A stretch of 64,000 nt of DNA from Stenotrophomonas sp. MMGLT7 (GTDB lineage Bacteria; Pseudomonadota; Gammaproteobacteria; Xanthomonadales; Xanthomonadaceae). A program made the translations under genes and the position numbers. This document shows, piece by piece, positions 44,988 to 56,858 of the stretch (positions within the stretch are counted from its first letter, which is position 1; each line of letters starts with the position of its first letter). The DNA is taken from assembly GCF_021168555.1 (NCBI RefSeq), contig NZ_JAJOZS010000007.1:124001-188000 (forward strand). Direction: 5' to 3'. The notes beneath the pieces are model-generated. The model searched no databases, was not told the DNA's origin, and worked only from the letters and a program-made list of their open reading frames with translations.

Positions 44988-46553
44988 TCAGTGCCCGCCG
45001 CCGGCCGCAGCGCCGCGGGAGGCGGCGCCGAACGGCGGCTTGGCCAGCCACAGGAAGCCGATGATCAGCAGGAAGGTCCAGCCCAGCACGTAGAAGATGT
45101 CGTTGAAGCCCATCTGCGAGGCCTGGTGGTCGATCATGCTGTTGACCAGCGCGGCGCCGTGCTGCAGGTCGCCCTGCCCCATCGCCAGCACCTGGTCCTG
45201 CACCCCCGGCGCATAGCCGGAGATGTGCTCGGTGAGCTGCGCATGATGGACCTGCGTGCGCTTGGCCCACATGTAGGTGGTCAGCGAGGCGGCGAAGCTG
45301 CCGCCGAGCGTGCGCAGGAACGTCGCCAGGCCGGAGCCGGCGGCGATCTCGCGCCCGTCCAGGTCCGACAGCAGGATCTGCAGCACCGGCATGAAGAACA
45401 GCGCCACGCCCACGCCCATGACCAGCTGGATGCCGGCGACGTGGGCGAAGTCCACCTGCAGGTTGAAGCCCGAGCGCATGAAGCTGGTGAACGACAGGAA
45501 CACGAAGGCGACCGTGGCCAGCATGCGCATGTCGAAACGCGCGGCGTACTTGCCCACGAACGGGGTCATGATCACCGGCAGCACGCCGATCGGCGCGGTC
45601 GCCAGCCCGGCCCAGATGGCGGTGTAGCCCATGTCGCGCTGCAGCCACTGCGGGATCAGCAGCGCCACGCTGAAGAACGCCGCGTACGCCACCACCATCG
45701 CCAGCGTGCCGGCGCGGAAGTTGCGGTGGCGGAACAGGCGCAGGTCCACGATCGGGTCCTTGTCGGTCAGCTCCCAGATCAGGAACACCGCCAGCGCCAC
45801 CACCGAGATGCACGACAGCACCACGATGAGGTTCGAGCTGAACCAGTCCTCGTCGTTGCCCAGGTCCAGCACCAGCTGCAGCGCGCCGACGCCGATCACC
45901 AGCGTGACCAGGCCGACGTAGTCCATGCGCGGCTTCTCGATCTGCTCCGGGCGGCCGCGCATCTGCGCGCCCACCACCAGCGCCGCCAGCACGCCCAGCG
46001 GCACGTTGATCAGGAAGATCCACTCCCAGCTGTAGTTGTCGGTGATCCAGCCGCCGAGGATGGGCCCGGCGATCGGCGCCACCACCGTGACCATGGCCAG
46101 CAGGGCCAGCGCCTGCCCGCGTTTCTCGCGCGGGTAGATCGACACCAGCAGGCTCTGCGTGATCGGGTACATCGGCCCGGCGACGAAGCCCTGGATCGCG
46201 CGCGAGACCACCAGCATGCCCATGCTCTGCGCCAGCCCGCACAGCAGCGAGGCGGCGGCGAAGGCCAGCGTCGCCCACACGAACAGCCGGGTCTCGCCGA
46301 AGCGGCGGCTGAGGAAGCCGGTCAGCGGCAGCGCGATGGCGGTGCTGACCGCGAACGAGGTGATCACCCAGGTCGCCTGCTGCGAGCTGGCGCCGAGGTT
46401 GCCGGCGATGGTCGGCAGCGACACGTTGGCGATGGTGGTGTCGAGCACCTGCATGAACGAGGCCAGCGCCAGGCCCAGCGTGCACAGCAGGATGCTGGGC
46501 GGCAGGAACGGCGCGGCCGGGGCGGCTGCAGCGGTGGGAGCTTGCGAGGACAT
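44988..46553 (-). CDS. emrB: EmrB-type drug:proton antiporter (DHA2 MFS)
   Basis: Inner-membrane component of a tripartite multidrug pump. The 521-residue product has 14 predicted helices and DHA2 motifs: motif A GFLSRRFGETRLF, motif C near AMVTVVAPIAGPILGGWI, and ASFMQVLDTTIANVSLPTIA in helix 1. It is six bases from emrA on the same strand. The emrR-emrC-emrA-emrB layout equals the characterised emrRCAB of Stenotrophomonas maltophilia, which exports hydrophobic uncouplers and some antibiotics. Confidence 0.94.
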   Translation of the reverse strand: MSSQAPTAAAAPAAPFLPPSILLCTLGLALASFMQVLDTTIANVSLPTIAGNLGASSQQATWVITSFAVSTAIALPLTGFLSRRFGETRLFVWATLAFAAASLLCGLAQSMGMLVVSRAIQGFVAGPMYPITQSLLVSIYPREKRGQALALLAMVTVVAPIAGPILGGWITDNYSWEWIFLINVPLGVLAALVVGAQMRGRPEQIEKPRMDYVGLVTLVIGVGALQLVLDLGNDEDWFSSNLIVVLSCISVVALAVFLIWELTDKDPIVDLRLFRHRNFRAGTLAMVVAYAAFFSVALLIPQWLQRDMGYTAIWAGLATAPIGVLPVIMTPFVGKYAARFDMRMLATVAFVFLSFTSFMRSGFNLQVDFAHVAGIQLVMGVGVALFFMPVLQILLSDLDGREIAAGSGLATFLRTLGGSFAASLTTYMWAKRTQVHHAQLTEHISGYAPGVQDQVLAMGQGDLQHGAALVNSMIDHQASQMGFNDIFYVLGWTFLLIIGFLWLAKPPFGAASRGAAAGGGH

Positions 46554-46559
46554 GGCGGC

Positions 46560-47750
46560 TCAGCCGACCTTGGCCGTCTGCGGCAGGTTGTCGTGGATGA
46601 TCTTCTCGATCAGGTGGTCGGCGTCGTCCAGCTGGCGGGCGTAGACGTCGGTTGCATACACCTCGCCCTTTGCCGACTGCTGCGGCAGCACGCCACCCTG
46701 CCGGTCGTGCAGGTTCACCTTCACCTTCATCGACAGGCCGATGCGCAGCGGGTTCTCGGCCAGCTGCCTGGCGTCGATGGCGATGCGCACCGGCACGCGC
46801 TGCACGATCTTGATCCAGTTGCCGCTGGCGTTCTGCGCCGGCAGCAGCGAGAAGGCGCTGCCGGTGCCCATTCCCAGGCTCTGGATGTGGCCGGTATAGG
46901 ACACGCCGCCGCCGTACAGGTCCGACTCCAGCTCCACCGGCTGGCCCAGGCGCATGTGCTTGAGCTGGGTCTCCTTGAAGTTGGCCTCCACCCATACCTG
47001 CTCCAGCGGCACCACCGCCATCAGCGCGGCGCCCGGCTGCACGCGCTGGCCGACCTGCACCGCGCGGCGGGCGACGTAGCCGCTCACCGGCGCCAGGATC
47101 GCGCTGCGCGCGTTGTTCAGGTAGGCCTGGCGCAACTGCGCGGCGGCCGCCTGCACCTCCGGCTGGGTCGAGACCACGGTGTCGTCGACCAGCGCGCGGC
47201 TGCGCTCGAACTGCTCGCGCGAGCCGCTCACCGCGGCCTCGGCCGAGGCCAGTTCGTCGCGCGCGTGGGCCAGTTCCTCGTTGGAGATCGCGCCGGTGGC
47301 GGCCAGGTCGCGGCGCCGCTGGAAGTCGGCGCGGGCGCGCTGCAGCGTCACCTGCCGCGCGGACAGTTCGGCCTGCGCGCCCTCGACGCTGCGGTACAGG
47401 CCGCGCACCTGGCGCACGGTCCGCGCCAGGTTGGCCTGCGCCTGCTGCAGGGCGACCTGGGCGTCGGCCGGATCCAGCTGCACCAGCGGCTGGCCGCGCT
47501 CCACGCGCATGCCGTCCTCGGCGCCGATGGCGATCACGGTGCCGGCGACCATCGGCGTGATCTGCACCAGGTTGCCCTGGATGTAGGCGTCGTCGGTCTC
47601 CTCGTGCCAGCGGCCGCTGACGAAGTACCACAGGGCGAACACCGCCAGCGCCAGCACGACGACGACGAGGAGAATGCGCAGCAGCTTGCCGCGGCGGCTG
47701 GCGGGCTTGCCCGCAGCGGATGCGGAGCCCGGAGTGGAAGGCTGGTTCAT
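46560..47750 (-). CDS. emrA: EmrA-type periplasmic adaptor
   Basis: Membrane fusion protein connecting EmrB with the outer-membrane channel. The product is 396 residues, with one N-terminal helix (ILLVVVVLALAVFALWYFV), the conserved EETDDAYIQGNLVQITPMV, a coiled-coil hairpin, and LAPVSGYVARRAVQVGQRVQ plus VWVEANFKETQL, typical of EmrA. Gap to the outer-membrane gene is only about ten bases. Confidence 0.95.
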   Translation of the reverse strand: MNQPSTPGSASAAGKPASRRGKLLRILLVVVVLALAVFALWYFVSGRWHEETDDAYIQGNLVQITPMVAGTVIAIGAEDGMRVERGQPLVQLDPADAQVALQQAQANLARTVRQVRGLYRSVEGAQAELSARQVTLQRARADFQRRRDLAATGAISNEELAHARDELASAEAAVSGSREQFERSRALVDDTVVSTQPEVQAAAAQLRQAYLNNARSAILAPVSGYVARRAVQVGQRVQPGAALMAVVPLEQVWVEANFKETQLKHMRLGQPVELESDLYGGGVSYTGHIQSLGMGTGSAFSLLPAQNASGNWIKIVQRVPVRIAIDARQLAENPLRIGLSMKVKVNLHDRQGGVLPQQSAKGEVYATDVYARQLDDADHLIEKIIHDNLPQTAKVG

Positions 47751-47760
47751 GGCAAGACTC

Positions 47761-49248
47761 TCAGGAATGCGGGGTTTCTTGGGGGAAGGAAGCCTGGGCG
47801 GCGTCGACGGGCGCCAGGCCGCCGCCGAGCGCGCGGCTCAGGCGCGCGGCGGCCTGCAGCCGCTCGGACTGCAGCGCGGCCATGCGCTGGCGCGTGGCCA
47901 GCACCTGCTGCTGCACGGTCAGCGCCTCGACGTAGCTGCCGATGCCGGCGCGGTAGCGCTGCTGGGCCAGATCGAAGGCGGCGCCGGCCGTCTCCAGCGC
48001 CTGCGCCTGCGAGGCGAGCTGTCCCTGCAGCGACTGCAGCGCGTTGACCTGGTCGGCCACCTCGCGCAGCGCCTGCACCACCGCCTGGTTGTAGCCGGCC
48101 ACGGCCAGGTCGTACTGCGCATCGCGCTCGGCCAGGCCGGAACGCAGGCGGCCGCTGTCGAAGATCGGCAGGCTCAGCGCCGGGCCCAGGTAAGCGAAGG
48201 TGGAACCGCTCTTCAGCAGGTCGCCGACGTCCTTGGACGCCACGCCGGCCATCGCGGTGAGATTGAGGCTGGGGTAGAACTGCGCCTTGGCCGCGGCGAT
48301 GCCCTTGCCGGCCGCCTCGACCCGCCAGCGCGCGGCAACCACGTCCGGGCGCCGGCCGAGGAGATCGCTCGGCAGCACGCTGGGCAGTGCCACGGAGGTA
48401 TCAGGGGCCAGCTGCGGCCGGGCTATGGCCAGGCCGCGGTCCGGGCCCTGCCCGAGCAGTGCCGCCAGCGCGGTGCGGGCCTCGTCGATGGACTGCTGCG
48501 CGGCCTGCTGCTGTTGCTGCGCGGCCGGCACGCGGGCCTCGGCCTGGCGCAGCTGCACGTCGCTGTCGATGCCGGCGGCGCGGCGCTGGCGGGTCAGCTC
48601 CAGCAGCCGGCGCGAGCGCTCCAGCTCCTCGCTGGCCACGTCGTGCAGCCGCCAGGCGTAGTCGAGCTGGACGTAGGCCTGGACGATGCCGGCCGACAGG
48701 TCCAGCCGCGCCGCCTGCGCATCGACCTGCGCCGCATGCGCCTGGTCCACCGCCGCCTCCCAGGCCGCGCGCTTGCCGCCCCACAGGTCCAGCCCGTAGC
48801 TGAAGCTCAGCGCCGCGTGCCCGCTGCCGGCGTAGCTGCCGCCGAGTTCGTCGCCGACCATCGACTCGGGCAGGCGCAGGCCGGTGTAGCCGGCCGTCGC
48901 GCTCACTTCCGGGCCGCGCTGGGCGTTGGCCGAACCGGCCTGCGCCTGCGCCTGGCGCAGCCGCGCATCGGCCGCCTCCAGGCTCGGCGTGCCCTGCAGC
49001 GCCTCCTCGACCAGGGCGTCGAGCCGGGCATCGCCCAGCGTGCGCCACCACTGGCTGTCGGGCCAGGCGGCAGGCGTGAGCCGGACCTGCGAGAACGTGC
49101 CGGAGGCCTGCAGGCGGTCGGCGTCGAGCAGGCGTCCCTGCGGCTGCAGGCCGCGGCTGCTGGCGCAACCGGCCAGCGCCAGCGCCAGCAACGGAACGGC
49201 CAACGCCCGGGCAGGCCGGGCAACGGATCGAAACATGGGATTGGTCAT
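47761..49248 (-). CDS. emrC: Outer-membrane efflux lipoprotein of the Emr pump
   Basis: TolC/NodT-family channel. The 495-residue product has a lipoprotein signal ([11 protein letters not shown]), and OEP repeats ([44 protein letters not shown]-like [12 protein letters not shown]). It starts inside the emrR stop (ATGA overlap) and ends ten bases before emrA. Presence of its own outer-membrane gene distinguishes this operon from E. coli emrRAB, which relies on TolC. Confidence 0.93.
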   Translation of the reverse strand: MTNPMFRSVARPARALAVPLLALALAGCASSRGLQPQGRLLDADRLQASGTFSQVRLTPAAWPDSQWWRTLGDARLDALVEEALQGTPSLEAADARLRQAQAQAGSANAQRGPEVSATAGYTGLRLPESMVGDELGGSYAGSGHAALSFSYGLDLWGGKRAAWEAAVDQAHAAQVDAQAARLDLSAGIVQAYVQLDYAWRLHDVASEELERSRRLLELTRQRRAAGIDSDVQLRQAEARVPAAQQQQQAAQQSIDEARTALAALLGQGPDRGLAIARPQLAPDTSVALPSVLPSDLLGRRPDVVAARWRVEAAGKGIAAAKAQFYPSLNLTAMAGVASKDVGDLLKSGSTFAYLGPALSLPIFDSGRLRSGLAERDAQYDLAVAGYNQAVVQALREVADQVNALQSLQGQLASQAQALETAGAAFDLAQQRYRAGIGSYVEALTVQQQVLATRQRMAALQSERLQAAARLSRALGGGLAPVDAAQASFPQETPHS

Positions 49249-49721
49249 GGTGTGTTGAGGGAATCGCGTACGCGGGACAACAGGGAAAGCAACTGCTCGC
49301 GCTCGGCGGGCGAGAGGTCGCGCATGGCATGGGCCATGCCTTCGTCGCCGGCCGCCTTGAGCCGCCGCCACATGGCGCGGCCCTCGTCGGTCAGCACGAT
49401 CTGCAATGCACGGCGGTCCTGGGCGTGGGGCTCGCGGCGCACGCAGCCCAGGGCCTCGAGCTTGTCCAGCAGCCGGGTGATGGCGCTGGGCGTCTGGTCG
49501 ATGGCCTGGGCCAGCTCGTTGGCCGTGCACGGCGACATGAACGACAGCATCTTCAACCCGAGGTAGTGGCCGAAGCAGATGTCCAGCTGTTGCTCGGCCA
49601 TGTTCTGCTCGAGCACCCGCACCAGGCCGTCGCGGACCTGCCGCAGCAGCAGCCCCAGGTTGGGGGGCTGCAGCGGGTACTGCAGCTTCGTGCAGCCGGC
49701 CTGGGCGGAGGAGGAGGTCAT
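49245..49721 (-). CDS. emrR: MarR-family repressor of the Emr operon
   Basis: Winged-helix repressor of 158 residues (ATG at 49721; a TTG at 49742 would add seven residues). It has the MarR fold with [20 protein letters not shown] recognition helix and wing [20 protein letters not shown], in which Asp-Arg-Arg is the conserved family signature. It precedes and overlaps emrC, so it probably represses its own operon. A perfect inverted repeat, 27 bases upstream of the ATG, overlaps the -35 element. Confidence 0.92.
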   Translation of the reverse strand: MTSSSAQAGCTKLQYPLQPPNLGLLLRQVRDGLVRVLEQNMAEQQLDICFGHYLGLKMLSFMSPCTANELAQAIDQTPSAITRLLDKLEALGCVRREPHAQDRRALQIVLTDEGRAMWRRLKAAGDEGMAHAMRDLSPAEREQLLSLLSRVRDSLNTP

Positions 49722-49747
49722 GGGAGCGGCATTTTGTTCCAAAAAAT

Positions 49748-49768
49748 ATATTTGTCAACCGCAAATAT
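49748..49768 (-). promoter_or_regulatory. emrO: Operator/promoter of the emrRCAB operon
   Basis: Perfect inverted repeat ATATTTG-N7-CAAATAT. On the minus strand it contains TTGACA (49759-49754), a good -35 box. Twenty-one-base palindromes with AT-rich arms are typical of MarR-family operators. Repression by EmrR is an inference. Confidence 0.7.
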
Positions 49769-49919
49769 CCCGATAGCAACGATCTCCCACCCCCACGTGG
49801 CAGTCGCCGCACGCCGCACCGATGACCCGCGGCTTGGCATCACCGCCCGCATCCGGATAATCGACGGTCTTTGCGGCGTCCCCCGCCGGGCCGCCCCGTC
49901 CTACAGGCAACAACCACGC

Positions 49920-52163
<2,244 letters not shown>

Positions 52164-52211
52164 TTCGCCCTGCCCGGGCGCGGCGGCGCGTTCGCCGTCG
52201 CGCCGACCGGC

Positions 52212-54956
52212 TCAGCGGGAAGCCGTCGGCGCGGCCGCGGCCAGCGCCGAGCGGGCCCGCTCGATGAACGGCACGTCCTCCGGATCCGGGCTCTCGCCCA
52301 GTACGGAGATCGCCGCCTGCAGCAGGGGCGCGGCGCGTTGCCCATCGCCGCGTGCCGCCAGCGTGGTGGCGCGCAGCGCCGCCAGTCGCGCATGCTGCAG
52401 CGGTTCGCTGCCGATGGCCGCCTCCGCATGCGCCTGGAGCACGTCCAGCAGTCGCTCGGCCAGCGCCCACTCGCCCCGCGCCACGGCGTTGGCCGCATAC
52501 CAGAATCCCACCTGCCAGGTCTGCGGGTTGGCCGCGCCGTAGTCCTGCAGCAACTGTTCGTAGGCGCTGCGCAGCGGCGCCTCGGCGCGCTGCTGTTCGC
52601 CGGCCAGGTACAGCACCTGGCCCAGCGCCCCCTTCGCCGTCACCGCCATCACGTGGCCCTCGCCCAGGCGCGCGGCGATGCCCTCGGCGAAACGCTCGGC
52701 GTGCCGCACCGCGGCCGGCCAGTCATGCTGCCGGCGGGCGACGTACGACAGGCTCCTGACCAGGATCATGTTGTTGGTGCTGCCTTCGCCCAGCACCGCG
52801 ACGATGTCCTTCTGCGCCTGCAGCAGCAGTGCCTGCGCCTGCGCGTACTGGCCCTGGCGGCTGCGCGCGTCGGCGAGCACCTGCCGGGCGATGGCCAGGC
52901 TCAGCGGGTTGCGCCGCGGCCGCCGGCCGATCTCCTCGATGAGCCCGGCGGCGAGCTCGCCTGCCTCGCGCGGGCGCTCGGCGTGGTTGTAGAGCTGGCC
53001 CAGGTCCAGCCGCACCGAGTCCAGCTTGTCGGTCTGCTCCGGCCGGTACTGAGCCAGCAGCCGCGCACCGCGCTCGAACTCGGGAATCGCCCGCCCGGCA
53101 TCGCCCTTGTTGCCGTGGTAGTTGCCCCAGGCCAGCGCCCGGTATGCGTCCACCTCGGGCTCGGGATGGCCGGCCGCCTCCCGGTCCAGTTCCTGCAGCG
53201 TCCGCAGCGCCTCGTCGAAGCGTCCGCTGCGGGTCAGGACGCCGGCCAGCGAGGCCTGCGCCTTCAGCGTCTCCAGCCCGGCGGCGCCGTGCTCGCGAGT
53301 CAGGAGCACCAAGGCCTTGCGCACCTCGTCCTCGGCCGGAGCGAGCATCTCGATGCCGTTGAACAGCGCCGCCAGCGAAATGTGCATCGCCGCGGCCACC
53401 CGCGGCTGCGAGGCGAAGCGCGGACCGATGCGCTCGCGTGCGGCCAGCAGCACCTCGCGCACCGGGGCGTCGGCGCCGCCCCCGGCGATGAGCGGGTTGG
53501 CCTGCCCGATCACGTCCTTGCCGATGAACTCGTTGAGCGCGGTGGCCTTCTCCAGTTCCAGTTGCGCGACACGGCCGGCCTGCTGCGCGCGATGGTGGAA
53601 CCACAACGAAGTCGCCAGGCCCAACGCCAGGATCGCCATCGAGGCCGCCACCAGCGGCCGCCGCGCACGGGCACGCAGCAGCGCCTCGCGGTCGCGCCGC
53701 GCACGCGCCTGCGCCTCGGCGGCACGGGCGGCGTCCTCGCGCCGGCGCTGCAGCCCGCGCAGCCGCACCGCCAGCTCCGGCACCGACGCCAGCCGGTGTG
53801 CGGGATCGCCATCGGTAGCCAGGGCGATGTCCTCGCGCAGCAGGGCGTCGTCGATGTCCTTCTCCCAGCCCGGCGCCATCGGCCTGCCGGGATCGCCGGC
53901 GAGCAGCTGGTACAGCACCAGCCCCAGCGCGTACACGTCGCCCTGCACGGTCTGCGGACCGCCGGCGACGACCTCGGGCGGCAGGTACAGCGGCGTGCCG
54001 GAGCCGGCGTCCGAGCCGGAGGGACGGGTGGCGGCGGGATCGTGGCGGGTGATGCCCAGTTCGTCCAGCCGCCCGGGATCGAGCAGGCTGCCGCTGCCGA
54101 AGTCGGCCAGGCGCGCGTGCCAGCCGCCGTCGGCCGCGGCGATCAGGATGTTGGCCGGCTTGATGTCCTTGTGCAGCACGCCGAGCTGGTGCGCGGCGGC
54201 CACCGCGTCGGCGAACTGCAGGAACAGCTGCAGGCGCTGGTCGCGCGGCATGCCCTGCAGGTGCGTGCGCGACCACTGCAGCAGGTCCTGCCCATGCCAG
54301 GCGTACTCCAGGAAGAACGGCGCGTCCTCGAAGTGCCAGTCCAGCAGCCGGGCGAAACCGGACCGCGTCGCCTCGCCCGCGGTCGCCAGCAGCCGGGCCA
54401 GGGTCGCCTCGCGCCTCAGCCCGCGCAGCCCGGCGCTGCCGGCGGCGTACTTGTAGACGCGACGCTCGCCGGTCTTGAGGTGCTCGCCCAGCCATACCTC
54501 GTTGCCGTGCGACCCGCCCAGGCGCTCGCGCAGGACGAAGTGCGCGCGCTGCGCAACCGGCTGGCCCGCGCGCAGCAGCGGCGCCGCCGCGACCCGGCTG
54601 CGGACCACGACGCGCTCGCGCATGCCGTCGAGGCGGTAACCCAGGCGCGGCTGGGTCGCCAGCAACTCGGCATTGGCCGGGCCGAACGCCTTCCTCAGCT
54701 TGTTCACCGCATTGGGCAGTACCTTGTCGACGGTGACCCGCCCGGCCCAGACCTGGGCGAACAGTTCCTCCTTGGTCACCACCTCGCCGGCATGCCGCAG
54801 CAGGCAGGCCAGCACCTCCAGCGCGCGCCGCTCCACCTCGACCGGCGCGCCGTCCACGTACAGCTGGAACCGCGCCTCGTCGAACTCCGCCGTGCCGAAG
54901 CGGTAGCGGTATTCGAACGCCCGTTCCGCGGCCTCCCGTGCAGCGGGATCGCTCAT
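52212..54956 (-). CDS. Winged-helix/Ser-Thr kinase/TPR transmembrane fusion
   Basis: The 914-residue product joins four modules. Residues 15-110 are an OmpR/CadC-type winged helix (ERRALEVLACLLRHAGEVVT, TVDKVLPNAVNKLRKAFG). Residues 138-400 are a Hanks-type kinase with Lys169 in RRVYKYA, catalytic HKDIKPAN (262-269), DFG at 285-287 and PPEVVAGGPQTVQGDVYALG. A membrane helix spans about 434-454 (PLVAASMAILALGLATSLWF). The rest is periplasmic TPR-like repeats. The ATG is preceded by GGAGG at nine bases. No partner is next to it. It could be a membrane-bound transcription factor gated by phosphorylation. Confidence 0.88.
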   Translation of the reverse strand: MSDPAAREAAERAFEYRYRFGTAEFDEARFQLYVDGAPVEVERRALEVLACLLRHAGEVVTKEELFAQVWAGRVTVDKVLPNAVNKLRKAFGPANAELLATQPRLGYRLDGMRERVVVRSRVAAAPLLRAGQPVAQRAHFVLRERLGGSHGNEVWLGEHLKTGERRVYKYAAGSAGLRGLRREATLARLLATAGEATRSGFARLLDWHFEDAPFFLEYAWHGQDLLQWSRTHLQGMPRDQRLQLFLQFADAVAAAHQLGVLHKDIKPANILIAAADGGWHARLADFGSGSLLDPGRLDELGITRHDPAATRPSGSDAGSGTPLYLPPEVVAGGPQTVQGDVYALGLVLYQLLAGDPGRPMAPGWEKDIDDALLREDIALATDGDPAHRLASVPELAVRLRGLQRRREDAARAAEAQARARRDREALLRARARRPLVAASMAILALGLATSLWFHHRAQQAGRVAQLELEKATALNEFIGKDVIGQANPLIAGGGADAPVREVLLAARERIGPRFASQPRVAAAMHISLAALFNGIEMLAPAEDEVRKALVLLTREHGAAGLETLKAQASLAGVLTRSGRFDEALRTLQELDREAAGHPEPEVDAYRALAWGNYHGNKGDAGRAIPEFERGARLLAQYRPEQTDKLDSVRLDLGQLYNHAERPREAGELAAGLIEEIGRRPRRNPLSLAIARQVLADARSRQGQYAQAQALLLQAQKDIVAVLGEGSTNNMILVRSLSYVARRQHDWPAAVRHAERFAEGIAARLGEGHVMAVTAKGALGQVLYLAGEQQRAEAPLRSAYEQLLQDYGAANPQTWQVGFWYAANAVARGEWALAERLLDVLQAHAEAAIGSEPLQHARLAALRATTLAARGDGQRAAPLLQAAISVLGESPDPEDVPFIERARSALAAAAPTASR

Positions 54957-55172
54957 CCGGTGTTCCTCCAGTCGCTCATCCACCCGATCCGGCACCTGCC
55001 GGCAGCCGACACAGGCCCTGACGCCGGCGCCCCTGCCGTCCCGTTACCGGACGATACCAGCGTGCAGCGCGGCGTCTGCCGGCGTTACCGAACCGTTACC
55101 GGAAAGTACCACCGCCGCGCGGACGCCGCCCCTATGGTTCCCGCTTCCCGACGAGCCCCAGGAGCGCGACTC

Positions 55173-55679
55173 ATGAACCCACATGCGAATCTTCCCGGAT
55201 GGAACGGTGCCCGCTCGCCCGCCGCGGCGCGGACAGGGCTTCGCCCGCCTCGGCCATGGCGCGGCTGCGGCCGGGGATGGATGCTCGGGGCGCTGCTCGC
55301 CCTGGCCTGCCCCTCGCCCGCCCTCGCACAGTCCGGCGAAAGCGAGGTCCGCCGCGGCGTCGTCACCGCGATGACCCCGGTGGCCAAGAAGGGCGGACTG
55401 AGCAGCGGCACCATGCGCAGGCTGGGCGCCAGCCTCGGGCGCACGCTCGGCACGCGACTGGCCGGCAGCGAGGGCTATCGCACCGGCAACGACCTCGGCG
55501 CCGACCTGGGCGAGAGCATGGCCTCCACCGGCGGCGGCCGCCACCTGCTGGAGGTCCGCCTGGACGGCGGCGGCGACATCGCCCTGGAGACGGAAACCGC
55601 GAGCCTGACAGGGGTCTCGGTCGGCGCCCGGGTGCGGATCATCGGCAGCGGCAGGCAGGCGCTGGTCCGCGCCGAATGA
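55173..55679 (+). CDS. Hypothetical exported protein
   Basis: The 168-residue product starts at an ATG with AGGAG eight bases upstream. A long N-terminal signal-like segment (GWMLGALLALACPSPALAQ) is followed by a region with two Gly-rich repeats (LGASLGRTLGTRLAG, LGADLGESMASTGG) and a small beta domain ending GVSVGARVRIIGSGRQAL. The Gly-zipper-like part recalls SlyB-type envelope proteins, but the match is weak. Function unknown. Confidence 0.7.
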   Translation: MNPHANLPGWNGARSPAAARTGLRPPRPWRGCGRGWMLGALLALACPSPALAQSGESEVRRGVVTAMTPVAKKGGLSSGTMRRLGASLGRTLGTRLAGSEGYRTGNDLGADLGESMASTGGGRHLLEVRLDGGGDIALETETASLTGVSVGARVRIIGSGRQALVRAE

Positions 55680-55752
55680 TCCCCCCCGCCCCGCAGCTGA
55701 CGGCCGCGCACGGCAACGTGGTGCGTGGACTGCCACGCCTCTTCTACTTCAC

Positions 55753-55772
55753 GCGGGAGCTTGCGCTCCCGC
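55753..55772 (+). terminator. Hairpin between two small envelope genes
   Basis: Perfect eight-bp stem GCGGGAGC-TTGC-GCTCCCGC without a T run, about 75 bases after the previous stop and 35 bases before the next start. It could be a weak terminator or a short repeat. Confidence 0.5.
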
Positions 55773-55806
55773 TCGCACCGGCACCCACCCTCAGGAGAAA
55801 AACCCA

Positions 55807-56190
55807 ATGAAGATCGGAACCATCGCAAGAACGCTGGCGCGCGCCGCCGTGCCGGCCATCGCGCTCGCGGCGAGCGGCGGATGCGCGTCGGTGGCGGTCA
55901 CCTCCGATACCCTCGCGGAGCGCACCGCGTTCGCCCTGGGAATCGGCACCCAGGAATTCACCATCAGCGACCGCGTCGACAGCGGCGTGAGGACCGACTA
56001 CCGGGTACAGACCCGCGACGGCACCCGCTACGCCTGCTACGTCACCGGCATCGTCAGCGTCACCGGCCGCAGCGTCTCCGACGCGATCTGCTCGCGCCAG
56101 GGCGCGGCTACCGAAGCTGCGAAGCCCGCCGATGCGGGCAGCGCACCGGCCAGCTGCAACGCCTTGCTCAAGGCCGCCGGCAAGTGCTGA
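55807..56190 (+). CDS. Small lipoprotein, function unknown
   Basis: The 127-residue product has a lipoprotein signal with lipobox ASGGC (Cys26), a compact domain with Cys in RYACYVTG and AICSRQG, and a C-terminal SCNALLKAAGKC. AGGAG precedes the ATG. The four Cys in the mature part could form two disulphides. I do not recognise the family. Confidence 0.72.
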   Translation: MKIGTIARTLARAAVPAIALAASGGCASVAVTSDTLAERTAFALGIGTQEFTISDRVDSGVRTDYRVQTRDGTRYACYVTGIVSVTGRSVSDAICSRQGAATEAAKPADAGSAPASCNALLKAAGKC

Positions 56191-56238
56191 GCGCCGCCGG
56201 CGGCACCCCGAGGGGGATGCCGCCGGGCGCCGCGTCCA

Positions 56239-56724
56239 TCAGCCCGACACGCCCTTCTCGTCGATCTTCGACAGTTCGTAGTTCTCGCGGCCGATGCGCT
56301 TGATCAGGCCCAGCTGCTGCTCCAGCCACCAGGCATGGTCCTCCTCGGTATCCTGCAGCTGCTTGAGCAGGATGTCGCGGCTGACGTAGTCGCCGTGCTG
56401 TTCGCACAGCTTCATGCCGGCGGCCAGGTTGGCGCGCACTTCGTACTCGACCTGCAGGTCCTTCTCCAGCATCTCCACCACGGTCTTGCCGGGGTCGAAG
56501 TCATTGGGCCGCATGTCCGGGTCACCCTCCAGGAACAGGATGCGCCGCAGCAGCGCATCGGCGTGCTCGGTCTCCTCCTGCATCTCGTGGTTGATGCGCT
56601 CGTACAGCGCCTTCAGCCCCTGGTCCTCGTAGCGGCGGGAGTGGATGAAGTACTGGTCGCGCGCGGCCAGTTCGCCGCGCAGCAGGTACTTGAGGTATTC
56701 GACGACTTCGGGCTGGCCTTTCAT
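56239..56724 (-). CDS. ftnA: Heme-less bacterial ferritin (FtnA-like, bacterioferritin family)
   Basis: Iron-storage protein forming a 24-mer. The 161-residue product has diiron ligands Glu18, Glu51 and His54 ([18 protein letters not shown]) plus a second helix pair with VEYEVR and [12 protein letters not shown]. Residue 52, which in heme-binding bacterioferritin is the Met heme ligand, is Thr. The sequence resembles Pseudomonas aeruginosa FtnA (formerly BfrA), which lacks heme. GAGG lies nine bases before the ATG. Confidence 0.92.
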   Translation of the reverse strand: MKGQPEVVEYLKYLLRGELAARDQYFIHSRRYEDQGLKALYERINHEMQEETEHADALLRRILFLEGDPDMRPNDFDPGKTVVEMLEKDLQVEYEVRANLAAGMKLCEQHGDYVSRDILLKQLQDTEEDHAWWLEQQLGLIKRIGRENYELSKIDEKGVSG

Positions 56725-56858
56725 GGGGTGATCCTCGGGTTCGACCCGCGCATGGTGCCGCATCGCCGGCGACGATGTTCTAATCGGAATCAGTTTCAGT
56801 TCCGCCGCCGCGCGCGGCGCGCGGCGGCCGCGGTCGGCACCTGTTCCGGGGAAGAGAC

